Assembly (NCBI GenBank): GCA_030263665.1
Contig: SZPK01000011.1
Location: 14,019-78,018, forward strand
Reading direction: 5' to 3'
Origin: Villigracilis sp024434165
Lineage (GTDB): Bacteria > Chloroflexota > Anaerolineae > Anaerolineales > Villigracilaceae
Length of the DNA: 64,000 bases
Shown one piece after another: positions 53,319 to 60,787 of the stretch (within the stretch, counting starts at the first letter, position 1; every line of letters starts with the position of its first letter). Below the pieces are notes generated by a model. The model worked only from the letters and a program-made list of their open reading frames with translations, was not told the DNA's origin and searched no databases. Made by a program: the position numbers and the translations under genes.

Positions 53319-54209
53319 ATGACGGAACCCAGAAAGAAAATGACCCTGCCGGGTCTGTTCCAAAAAGTGACGGAGGGAAAACCGATCACCTGGCTTACCT
53401 GCTACGACTACCCCACCGCCCATCTTCAAGACCAGGCGGGCGTGGACATGATTCTCGTCGGCGACAGCCTCGGCATGACCATGCTCGGCTACGACTCGAC
53501 CCTGCCCGTCACGATGGACGATATGATTCGTCATTCGGCGGCGGTGCGGCGCGGCGCGCCCAACGTCTGGCTGGTGGGCGACATGCCCTACATGAGTTAC
53601 CAGCCCTCGGTGGAGACCGCCATCCGCAATGCGGGGCGCTTTATGGCGGAGGCAGGCTGCGACTCGATCAAACTCGAAGGCGGCATCGAAATGGCGGACC
53701 GCATCGCGGGCATCGTCCGCTCGGGCATTCCCGCCATCGGTCACCTCGGGCTCACGCCGCAATCCGTCTCCGCGTTGGGCGGTTTCCGTTTGCAGGGGAA
53801 ATCCGCATCGCTGGCAAAGAAGATCGTGGACGATGCCAAAGCGCTCGAAGAAGCGGGCGCGTTCTGCATCCTGCTCGAACTCGTCCCCGACCGGCTGTGC
53901 CAACTGATCACCGAACGTGCGAAGAACTGCATCATCATGTCGCTGGGGTCGGGTCCGCACGCGCATGGGCAGCTTCTTATCTATCACGACGCCTTCGCCC
54001 TCTACCCCAAGTTCAAGCCGCGCATGGCAAAAGTCTTTGCAGATGCCGGCGCGGTCATTCGTGAGGGGCTGAATGGTTACGTCAAAGAAGTGACCGAAAA
54101 AACATTCCCCGCACCGGAGAACTGGTTTGGCATGCCCGATGAGGAATATGACGAGCTGTTGAAGATGTTGAGCGGGGAGCCGCAGGGCAGCAGACAGGTA
54201 CATAGGTAG
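53319..54209 (+). CDS. panB: 3-methyl-2-oxobutanoate hydroxymethyltransferase
   Basis: 296 residues; GGAGG precedes the ATG at 53319. First committed step of pantothenate synthesis, ketoisovalerate plus methylenetetrahydrofolate to ketopantoate. Motifs include TCYDYPTAHLQDQAGVD, LVGDSLGMTMLGYDSTLPVT and IKLEGG. GHLGLTPQSVSALGGFRLQG is typical. The Mg-ligand Asp residues are in VGDS and VGDMP. The downstream enzyme panE lies about 47 kb away. Confidence 0.95.
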   Translation: MTEPRKKMTLPGLFQKVTEGKPITWLTCYDYPTAHLQDQAGVDMILVGDSLGMTMLGYDSTLPVTMDDMIRHSAAVRRGAPNVWLVGDMPYMSYQPSVETAIRNAGRFMAEAGCDSIKLEGGIEMADRIAGIVRSGIPAIGHLGLTPQSVSALGGFRLQGKSASLAKKIVDDAKALEEAGAFCILLELVPDRLCQLITERAKNCIIMSLGSGPHAHGQLLIYHDAFALYPKFKPRMAKVFADAGAVIREGLNGYVKEVTEKTFPAPENWFGMPDEEYDELLKMLSGEPQGSRQVHR

Positions 54210-54256
54210 TCAAGGTATACAGGTAAACAAGTAAACAAGTAGACAGGTAAACACGG
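54199..54256. repeat. Short tandem repeat of AGACAGGTAAACAAGTA type
   Basis: Units such as ACAGGTAAACAAGTAAACAA and AGTAGACAGGTAAACA, plus an imperfect leading AGACAGGTACATAGGTAGT. The array overlaps the last codons of panB and lies before the next gene. Similar in type to the arrays at 27222 and 33753. Confidence 0.75.
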
Positions 54257-54283
54257 AAAATGCAGCACGCAAAAGGAGATCAA

Positions 54284-55543
54284 ATGGATATTCACTCCCT
54301 GCTCGAAATAGACCCCAACCGCCTCGAAGCCGTCAATGCGGTCCTGCTCGACCCCAACTCGCACGTGATGAAGGACTTCCTTGCTGTGGTCGCCAAATAC
54401 GGCACGCCCGAAGAGATCAACCGCAAACACCGCCAGGCGCGCAGTATGGAAAACCTCTTCAAGGAAGTGGAAGCCAAGGCGCCCGATTATGTCAAAGACC
54501 TCAATTGGCTGATCGAACAGCGCGACCGGGGCGCATTCGTCTCGGTCGCGGAGTACAGGCAAAAGGTCCTGGGTGAGGCGGCAAAGATGACCCAATTCAA
54601 GGACGAGTACGCCGTCACGCTCGAAGTCTCTGCCCTGCAATACTTCCCCTGGATTCGAGTCATGGCGGAGCAAGCCATCGCAAATCGAACCCTCGTGCCC
54701 GGACGATTTATCGCCGTCCGCAAGATGAAGGAATCCGAAGCCGACGGCGACCTGCCCGCCATCGTCGCCGCGCTGGACATCATCGGCGCGTCGTTTGTGG
54801 AGACGCTCGACACGAAAGGCACCGACGGCTCGAACCCGCATCTCGGCGGACCCGCCACCATTACCGGTTATTTCGGCGGCATCGGCCAGCCCAACGAACA
54901 CGCGCTCATGTGGCTGGACGAATTCTTGTATTACTACACCCATTATGGCGTTCAGCATGTGTTGAATTTCAATGCCGGCACCATCCTGCTCGGTTTCATG
55001 CTTTACAAACTCGGCGTGGATATTCAATTCAAGATTTCGGTCTTCTTCGGTTCGGATAACCCCTACCATGCGCTGTGGATCATGACGATGGCGAAACTAT
55101 TCAGCCGCGACGACGGGACGAGCCCGCTGATCGGATTCAACTGGTCGAACTCGATCAACAACCGGACGATGGAACTGACCGCCGAATTCCGCAAGGCGCT
55201 GGGCTTCGAGCGCGTCGTCCGCTTCGAGCATCACATTACCGAGACGTGGAAGAGCATCGTCGTCCAACCATACAACCGCCGCGCCGAGTTGGTCGAGATC
55301 GCCGATCACGTTGCCAATATTGCCGCCAAACACGAGGGCGGCGACCCGGAGGTCGAGCAGACTTTCGCGCATCCCTCCGACATCCTGGATTACTTCCGCG
55401 AGAAAAAGGAAGTTATCGAAAGCGGCGACTGGGACCACCTGCAATGCAATTTCCTCGAAAAGGTCGCGGCATGCAATCGCTCCGCCTGGGATTTGACAAA
55501 GGCAGGCTTGAGTTTCGTTGCGGCGAGGAATTTGCACAGGTAA
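54284..55543 (+). CDS. Conserved protein of unknown function, 419 residues
   Basis: GGAG 5 bases before the ATG at 54284 identifies this start. No family is recognised. The sequence has the look of a real soluble enzyme, about 420 residues: DTKGTDGSNPHLGGPATITG (about 190-209), HYGVQHVLNFNAGTILLGFM, FFGSDNPYHALWIMTMAKLF and GFNWSNSINNRTME, with conserved His, Asn and acidic residues in a TIM-barrel-like strand-helix pattern. The Gly/Asp/Asn-rich loops hint at nucleotide or sugar-phosphate binding. It follows panB by 74 bases and may share its transcript. Confidence 0.75.
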   Translation: MDIHSLLEIDPNRLEAVNAVLLDPNSHVMKDFLAVVAKYGTPEEINRKHRQARSMENLFKEVEAKAPDYVKDLNWLIEQRDRGAFVSVAEYRQKVLGEAAKMTQFKDEYAVTLEVSALQYFPWIRVMAEQAIANRTLVPGRFIAVRKMKESEADGDLPAIVAALDIIGASFVETLDTKGTDGSNPHLGGPATITGYFGGIGQPNEHALMWLDEFLYYYTHYGVQHVLNFNAGTILLGFMLYKLGVDIQFKISVFFGSDNPYHALWIMTMAKLFSRDDGTSPLIGFNWSNSINNRTMELTAEFRKALGFERVVRFEHHITETWKSIVVQPYNRRAELVEIADHVANIAAKHEGGDPEVEQTFAHPSDILDYFREKKEVIESGDWDHLQCNFLEKVAACNRSAWDLTKAGLSFVAARNLHR

Positions 55544-55579
55544 AGTAACCAGCGGTCACTGATCACTGATACTTACCCC

Positions 55580-56524
55580 CTACTTCCTCTTTCCATACCC
55601 AAACTGCCTGAGCATGTTCGGGTCGTTGCGCCAATCCTTCGAGACCTTCACGCGCAGTTCGAGGAATACCTTTCGTCCGCCCATCTCCTCGATCTCCTTC
55701 CTTGCCGCCGAGCCGATGGATTTGAGCATCCTGCCGCCTTCGCCGATGACGATTCCCTTTTGCGATTCTCTTTCGACGAAAATCGTCGCGGCGATGTACG
55801 CCATGCCACTCTCGCGTTCCTTGAACTCATCAATGCGAATCGCCAGGCTGTGCGGCACTTCATCGCGCAATTGGATGAGACAAGATTCGCGGATCAAGTC
55901 TGCGGCGATCTCGCGTTCGTAAAGGTCGGTGATCTGCTCTTCGGGATATTCCGCCTCTCTCTCCGGCGACGATTGAATCAGCGCTTCGAGCAGTTCTCCC
56001 AGCCCAAGCCGGTTCGACGCGGAAATGCGCATCACCTTATTTCTGCTCGCGCCGCCGTCCCCGGCAGCGGGGACGCCGCCTTGAGCAAAAAATAAACGAA
56101 CATACTCCCTCTCGTGCGCGGGCAAATCGTCAGCCTTGACCATGTCTATTTTGTTCAGCGCCAGCAATCGGGGAGTCTGAGGCGCGGCTTCCTTGAGGAG
56201 GGCGGAGATGTTCGCGTCCTCCTCCGTTGGGGGAGTCGAAGCGTCCACCAGCCAGAGAATCACATCCACGCCTTCGAGGGCTTCCTTTGCCTCCTCGTTC
56301 AGAAACTCGCCAAGTTTGTGTTTCGGTCGGTGCAGACCGGGCGTATCCACAAAGATCAATTGCGCGTCTTTGAGCGTGAGGATGCCGAGCTGCCGCCGCC
56401 GCGTGGTCTGCGGACGGGGCGAGACAGCAGCGATCTTCTGCCCAAGCAAGGCGTTGAGCAGCGTGGACTTGCCGACGTTGGGACGTCCGATGATGGAAAC
56501 GTAACCGGTGCGATGTTCGTTCAT
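55580..56524 (-). CDS. era: GTPase Era with an in-frame repeat insertion
   Basis: 314 residues; start MNEHRTGYVSIIGRPNVGKS. Binds 16S rRNA 3' end and assists 30S assembly. GTPase motifs G1 GRPNVGKS (13-20), G3 DTPGLH (60-65), G4 NKID (124-127) and G5 SAS (168-170); C-terminal KH domain (about 215-310, GVVIGEGG-like IGEGGRMLKSIG). Between G4 and G5, residues about 146-162 (FAQGGVPAAGDGGASRN) are encoded by a copy of a dispersed GC-rich palindrome (56044-56087). That loop is longer than in standard Era. The reading frame is preserved and all motifs are intact. Confidence 0.93.
   Translation of the reverse strand: MNEHRTGYVSIIGRPNVGKSTLLNALLGQKIAAVSPRPQTTRRRQLGILTLKDAQLIFVDTPGLHRPKHKLGEFLNEEAKEALEGVDVILWLVDASTPPTEEDANISALLKEAAPQTPRLLALNKIDMVKADDLPAHEREYVRLFFAQGGVPAAGDGGASRNKVMRISASNRLGLGELLEALIQSSPEREAEYPEEQITDLYEREIAADLIRESCLIQLRDEVPHSLAIRIDEFKERESGMAYIAATIFVERESQKGIVIGEGGRMLKSIGSAARKEIEEMGGRKVFLELRVKVSKDWRNDPNMLRQFGYGKRK
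56044..56087. repeat. GC-rich palindromic element inside era (copy D)
   Basis: The minus-strand sequence begins TGCTCAAGGCGGCGTCCCCG and ends GCGAGCA, 40 of 44 bases identical to the core of the intergenic copy at 3277-3320. The next bases (GAAAT) match the flank of copies B and C. The insertion is in frame. Confidence 0.85.
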
Positions 56525-56545
56525 GAGTTTCTCGTTGCAGCGCAA

Positions 56546-56578
56546 GTAGTAGTGCAAGTCTGAGACTTGCACTACTAC
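56546..56578. repeat. Perfect palindrome overlapping the EamA stop codon
   Basis: GTAGTAGTGCAAGTCT (56546-56561) and AGACTTGCACTACTAC (56563-56578) form 16-bp arms around one base. The stop of the EamA gene (56575-56577) lies in the right arm. It could terminate EamA and shield era; no T-run follows. Confidence 0.8.
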
Positions 56579-57453
56579 GGATTTTTCTTTTTGTAATTGA
56601 CCACAGCCAGGCTGGCGATGATCAACACCGTGCCGACGACCAACTGCCAGGAAAGATGCTCATCTAAAAAGATCACGCCGAGGATCACGCCGCCGACGGG
56701 AAATAAATACGTGACCAGTGTGGCGCGCGTCGGACCGATTTCGTGAATCAAATAATACAACATGATCATCGCAAAGCCCGAACCCAAAATACCCAGCCAA
56801 AGCGCGGCGACCCAGGTGATGGGCAGGGCGGGAATCTCGAACGGCTTTTCGGCGACGGGACCGATCGCCCACATGAACACACTGGCTGTGATCAGAAAGC
56901 CTACGCCGCGCATGGTGTTGTTGATGTGCTGGGAATATTTGCGGATGCCGACCGCACTGCCCGCGTAAAACAGCGCGGCGAGGATCACGGCAAATTGACC
57001 GATGACCGAACCGTGTTCGCTGGCAAGCAGGTCTTCGCTCATCAGCACCAGCACGCCTGCAAAGCCGACCAGCAAGCCGAGCGTTTTCTGAAAGGTGATC
57101 TTGTCGTCGTGCAGCCAGAAGTGCGCGATGAGCAGCGTAAACAACGGGACGGTGGCATTGAGGATGGACGCAACCGCTGAATCAATTGTCTGCTCGCCCC
57201 AGGAGATGAGGAAAATGGGGATGGCAAGGCTGGCAGGACCGAAGATGGCGAAAATACCCCAGTCCTTTGGGTCACGGGTAAAGGGAATGCCCTGATACGC
57301 TGCAATGGCAACTGCCGTCAACGCGCCGAACAACATGCGGAAGGCGGTGAGCGCCATCGGTCCGATCTCCTGCACGCCGATCTTGATCCATAGGAAGGAC
57401 GAACTCCAAATCGCGCCGAGAGTAATGAAGACGATCCAATGTTTTGTTTTCAA
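56575..57453 (-). CDS. EamA-family (DMT) transporter
   Basis: 292 residues, 10 hydrophobic segments in two EamA repeats, typical of drug/metabolite transporters. Start is TTG at 57453, preceded by AGGAG. First-half landmarks are GAIWSSSFLWIKIGVQEIG and FRMLFGALTAVAIAAY; the second half has ATLVTYLFPVGGVILGVIFLDE. Substrate unknown. A perfect palindrome spans its stop codon. Confidence 0.88.
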   Translation of the reverse strand: MKTKHWIVFITLGAIWSSSFLWIKIGVQEIGPMALTAFRMLFGALTAVAIAAYQGIPFTRDPKDWGIFAIFGPASLAIPIFLISWGEQTIDSAVASILNATVPLFTLLIAHFWLHDDKITFQKTLGLLVGFAGVLVLMSEDLLASEHGSVIGQFAVILAALFYAGSAVGIRKYSQHINNTMRGVGFLITASVFMWAIGPVAEKPFEIPALPITWVAALWLGILGSGFAMIMLYYLIHEIGPTRATLVTYLFPVGGVILGVIFLDEHLSWQLVVGTVLIIASLAVVNYKKKNP

Positions 57454-57472
57454 TTTTTCTCCTGTAAATACA

Positions 57473-57533
57473 GACCATAGACGATGGACGATGGTTTTTA
57501 TAATCTGCGGTCTGTGGTCAATCGTCCATGGTC
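57473..57533. repeat. Partly inverted short repeat (GACCATAGACGATGG type)
   Basis: GACCATAGACGATGGACGAT at the left and GGTCAATCGTCCATGGTC at the right share inverted and tandem segments; the left also has two GACGATGG units. It lies between Elp3 and EamA, both minus, and may serve as terminator of EamA's upstream neighbour or as a repeat remnant. Confidence 0.6.
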
Positions 57534-59181
57534 AGGCAAGGTTTTTAACCAAATAATACTCGCCGCGTTCGAAGCCGCGCTCCAGGTAGTATTGACGTGT
57601 GCCGACGGCGGATATTACCGCAAGGCGTGAAAAACCCCTCTTAAGGGCTATCTTTTCCGCTTCTTCGAGCAGGCGTGTACCCAACCCCGCATGTTGAGCC
57701 GCACCCGATTTTTCCGCGCCGACGGGCAGGGACTGTCCGTACACATGCACTTCGCGGATGAGCGCCGCGCGGTCGAGGTCGGCGATTCCGGTTTGCGGTG
57801 AGTCTGCCTGGGGAAGCGAGAGGCGGATGAATCCCGCGAGGCGGTCGTCTTCGGTGTTGAACGAGATGAAATGCTCCTCGGCTTTTCCAGCGGAATACAC
57901 AAGATCATCCAGCCGCAGAGAGGAGAGTTCCACGGGCTTGCCCTTCACCTCCCGGCAGCGAATGCACTGACAGCGCGTGCCGCGCCGCCTCATCTCGTCG
58001 TGGACATCCTGCCGCAGGCTGGTGCGTTTGTTCCCTTCGACGACGTTGGTGGAGGGAATGTCGCGGATGACGCGGTTGACACGGCAGTAGCGCGGGATGG
58101 TCGGCTTGATGTCCGCAAGCAAGTCCACCAGCTCTTCGGTGGTGTAGGGATGGAATTCGCCGCGCTGCCAGTATTCGTACAGTTCGGCGTTGGCGAGCAA
58201 TTGATTCGGATAGATTTTGATTTCGTCCGGGCAGAAATCCTGCCACATCCGTGCGAAATCTTCGCGGTCTGATTCCAGGTTTGCGCCCAGCAGGTTCGGC
58301 ATCCAGTGCAAAACGATCTTGAATCCCGCCGCGCGGAGCAGGGCGGCGGCTTTGCGCGTGCATTCCACGTCGTGTCCGCGTTTGTTGAGTTCGAGGATGC
58401 GGTCGTCGAAACTTTGTGCGCCCATCTGCACTTTGGTCACGCCGAGGTGGCGCAGCCAGCGGATCTCGTCGGGGGTGATTTCGTCGGGACGGGTTTCGAT
58501 CACCAAGCCCACGTTGCGATGCGGCGCGGTTTCGTTGATGGAATGAATTTTTTCCAATTTCCCCTCACCCACCTGCCCCTCTCCCACTGGGAGAGGGGTT
58601 GGGGTGAGGGCATTCATCGCATCGAAGCAGCGCGCGACGAACCACTCCTGATAATCGCGGCGATAGGAAGACCATGTGCCGCCGAGAATCAGCAGTTCGA
58701 TCTTATCGGTGGGATGTCCCAGATTTTTCAAGGCACGGATGCGCGACTCGACCTGCGTGTACGGGTCGAACTGATGCTCCAGCGCGCGCATCGCGCCGGG
58801 TTCATCGGGCAGGTAACTTTTGGGCATGCGCACATCGGTGGGGCAGAAAATGCACTTCCCCGGGCACGGATACGGCTTGGTCAGCACCGTCACGGTAGTC
58901 ACGCCGGAAAGCGTCCGCATCGGCTTCATGCGGATCTTTTCCAGCAGGGCAGGGTCGGGCTGCATCGTGCCCGTTTCCACCATCTGCTTGTACGCGGCAA
59001 CCAGCGCGGCTTTGTTCAAATATCCGCCGCCTTCCAGCGGGTGGCGGCGGAGCAAAGCCAGCACATCCTCCCCCTCGCGGATCTTTTCGAGGAGGCGGCG
59101 CGCCAGTTCCAGTTTCTGCGGCGTCAGCGCGTTGATTTTCTTCCAGCGTTGGCGTTTTTCGGTAAGTTCCATACGATACAT
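57532..59181 (-). CDS. Elp3-type radical SAM/acetyltransferase (tRNA uridine-34 modification)
   Basis: 549 residues. N-terminal helical segment (about 1-90), then radical SAM motif C106-x3-C110-x2-C113 (PYPCPGKCIFCP), the core (about 100-420), and a GNAT domain (about 440-549, with QHAGLGTRLLEEAEK). The enzyme class adds carboxymethyl groups to uridine 34 of tRNA. Residues about 191-208 (ALTPTPLPVGEGQVGEG) are encoded by a dispersed CCCTCTCCC/GGGAGAG repeat (58561-58612) inserted in frame in the radical SAM half. The rest of the protein looks intact. Confidence 0.9.
   Translation of the reverse strand: MYRMELTEKRQRWKKINALTPQKLELARRLLEKIREGEDVLALLRRHPLEGGGYLNKAALVAAYKQMVETGTMQPDPALLEKIRMKPMRTLSGVTTVTVLTKPYPCPGKCIFCPTDVRMPKSYLPDEPGAMRALEHQFDPYTQVESRIRALKNLGHPTDKIELLILGGTWSSYRRDYQEWFVARCFDAMNALTPTPLPVGEGQVGEGKLEKIHSINETAPHRNVGLVIETRPDEITPDEIRWLRHLGVTKVQMGAQSFDDRILELNKRGHDVECTRKAAALLRAAGFKIVLHWMPNLLGANLESDREDFARMWQDFCPDEIKIYPNQLLANAELYEYWQRGEFHPYTTEELVDLLADIKPTIPRYCRVNRVIRDIPSTNVVEGNKRTSLRQDVHDEMRRRGTRCQCIRCREVKGKPVELSSLRLDDLVYSAGKAEEHFISFNTEDDRLAGFIRLSLPQADSPQTGIADLDRAALIREVHVYGQSLPVGAEKSGAAQHAGLGTRLLEEAEKIALKRGFSRLAVISAVGTRQYYLERGFERGEYYLVKNLA
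58561..58612. repeat. CCCTCTCCC/GGGAGAG repeat inside Elp3
   Basis: CCCCTCACCCACCTGCCCCT then CTCCCACTGGGAGAGGGG and GGGTGAGGG. The same family occurs at 3413-3448 and 21757-21833. Translated it gives LTPTPLPVGEG, a string known from many unrelated bacterial proteins. Confidence 0.85.
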
Positions 59182-59241
59182 TCACTACAGATGAACACGG
59201 ATAAACACTGATAATGGATGAAGAGTCCTGTTCATCTCCGT

Positions 59242-60000
59242 TTATCTCTGGTTTATGTCCTTTACATCCGTTCTAAATTCATCCTTCACTTCGGAAATAT
59301 CCTTGTGTGTGAACATCTCCGTGTGCAAGCCGCATTCGATCTTGCCCCTGCCCGCCCAGCGCCCGGCGCGTTCGTCGTCGTTGACGCCGATGGCGATGGT
59401 GCACGGCGCGCAGCCCACACTGCGATAGCCCTTTTCGTAGAGGGGATGATGCGGCAGGTTGTGCTCCTCCATGTATTTCTGCACATCCGCCTTGGTCCAA
59501 TTCAACAGCGGGTTGACCTTCAACAGTCCGTCGCTTTGCAGTTCCAAGATCTTCGCATGGGCGCGCGCGGTCGTCTGGTCGCGGCGGATGCCGGTGATCC
59601 ATGCTTTCACATCCTTCAACGCCTTTTGCATCGGCTGGACCTTGTGCAGGTAACAGCACAGGTTTGGGTCTTCGAGCGGCAGGGTGCGGGTGTGCATGCG
59701 GGCAAAGACATCCCAGCGCGGGTCGCGGTACAGGTCAATCACGTTGATGTGCCATTGCAGGGCGATCTGCTCGCGGAACATCAGCGTCTCCCAAAAATGA
59801 TAGCCGGTGTCAATGAAATAAACACGAATGCCGCGCCGGATGCTTGTTGTCATGTGCAGCAGCGCCATGGATTGCGTCTGGAAGGACGAACTTACGGCGA
59901 TCTCGGGCCAGAACATATCCGCCGCCCATTGGATGATCTCCTGCGGCGTCTTCGTTTCAAATTCCTGTGAAAGGCTTTCGATTTGCTCTCTCGATACCAT
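59242..60000 (-). CDS. cysH: Adenylyl-sulfate/PAPS reductase
   Basis: 252 residues. Assimilatory sulfate reduction step from APS (or PAPS) to sulfite. Visible: SSSFQTQSMALLHM (P-loop region), DTGYHFWETL, the CC pair in CCYLHKVQPMQKAL and the second pair in CAPCT, with catalytic Cys in IECGLH. The CC...CxxC set indicates a 4Fe-4S cluster and favours APS over PAPS as substrate. TATAAT lies 6 bases before the ATG on the minus strand, suggesting a leaderless mRNA. Confidence 0.92.
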   Translation of the reverse strand: MVSREQIESLSQEFETKTPQEIIQWAADMFWPEIAVSSSFQTQSMALLHMTTSIRRGIRVYFIDTGYHFWETLMFREQIALQWHINVIDLYRDPRWDVFARMHTRTLPLEDPNLCCYLHKVQPMQKALKDVKAWITGIRRDQTTARAHAKILELQSDGLLKVNPLLNWTKADVQKYMEEHNLPHHPLYEKGYRSVGCAPCTIAIGVNDDERAGRWAGRGKIECGLHTEMFTHKDISEVKDEFRTDVKDINQR

Positions 60001-60006
60001 GACCGC

Positions 60007-60012
60007 ATTATA
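60007..60012 (-). promoter_or_regulatory. -10 element for cysH, leaderless type
   Basis: Minus-strand TATAAT, 6 bases (GCGGTC) before the cysH ATG. No ribosome-binding site in between. Confidence 0.6.
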
Positions 60013-60036
60013 CCGTCATGTCATACCGGGCATGAG

Positions 60037-60042
60037 TATAAT
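60037..60042 (+). promoter_or_regulatory. -10 element for methyltransferase gene, leaderless type
   Basis: TATAAT, 6 bases (GTTGTC) before the ATG at 60049. Only 24 bases separate it from the divergent cysH -10, so the two -35 regions overlap and the promoters probably compete or share control. Confidence 0.6.
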
Positions 60043-60048
60043 GTTGTC

Positions 60049-60786
60049 ATGGATTCCTCCACAGCCGCGCGGCTGCTGCAACTGAACCGCAAATTTTACG
60101 ACCGCTTCGGCGATTCCTTTTCCGCCACGCGCCGGCGGTTGCAGCCCGGCGTAAAAAAGATTCTGGAAACGATTCGGGAGGATGAATCTGTCTTGGATTT
60201 GGGATGCGGCAACGGGAATTTTCTGCGCGAGTTGGCGGGACGCGGTCACAAAGCCCCGCTTCTGGGCGTGGATTTCAGCCTGCCTCTGCTGCGGGAAGCG
60301 GAGTCTGCGCCCGGGGTGGAGTTTCAGGAAGTTGATCTTACGAAGTTATCAGTTGTCAGGGATCAGTTGTCAGCCATCAGTCATCAGTCACTGATTACGA
60401 ATTACTGGTCACTGATTACTTGTTTTGCCACAATGCACCACATCCCCTCGCATGAAATCCGCCTGGAGATTTTGAAAACGGTGAAAAAGTTATTGAAGCC
60501 TGATGGAAAATTCATCCTGTCCAACTGGCAGTTTTTGAACAGCGAAAAACTTCGGGCGCGCATCCAGCCGTGGAGCCGGGTGGGGCTTTCCGATGCGGAT
60601 GTGGACGAAGGAGATTACCTGCTCGATTGGCGCAGCGGCGGGGAGGGCTTGCGATACGCGCACCAGTTCTCGGCGGGGGAACTTTCCCGGCTGGCGGAAC
60701 AGGCCGGGTTTGAGATCGAGGCGTCGTTCTTATCCGATGGGGAAAACGGCAGGCTGGGGTTGTATCAGGTCTGTATGCAGGGCTGA
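60049..60786 (+). CDS. SAM-dependent methyltransferase with in-frame short-repeat insertion
   Basis: 245 residues. Motif I is VLDLGCGNGNFLRELAGRG (about 48-66), with the acidic strand-2 end in LLGVDFS. LITCFATMHHIPSHEIR (about 122-138) is the post-I/motif II region. Residues about 101-121 (SVVRDQLSAISHQSLITNYW) are encoded by a tandem TCAGT-type repeat (60345-60415), which inserts between strand 4 regions. Substrate unknown; the pattern is Methyltransf_25-like. It starts from a leaderless-type promoter. Confidence 0.85.
   Translation: MDSSTAARLLQLNRKFYDRFGDSFSATRRRLQPGVKKILETIREDESVLDLGCGNGNFLRELAGRGHKAPLLGVDFSLPLLREAESAPGVEFQEVDLTKLSVVRDQLSAISHQSLITNYWSLITCFATMHHIPSHEIRLEILKTVKKLLKPDGKFILSNWQFLNSEKLRARIQPWSRVGLSDADVDEGDYLLDWRSGGEGLRYAHQFSAGELSRLAEQAGFEIEASFLSDGENGRLGLYQVCMQG
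60345..60415. repeat. TCAGT-type tandem repeat inside methyltransferase
   Basis: Units such as TCAGTTGTCAGGGATCAGTT and TCAGTCATCAGTCACTGATT. Related arrays occur between genes at 33675-33700 and 55551-55570. The insertion is in frame. Confidence 0.8.
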
Positions 60787-60787
60787 G

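Noticed and set aside
59190..59251. Inverted repeat between Elp3 and cysH
   Set aside because: GATGAAC/GATAAAC units recur but in an order that cannot form one hairpin; it is a loose short-repeat patch.
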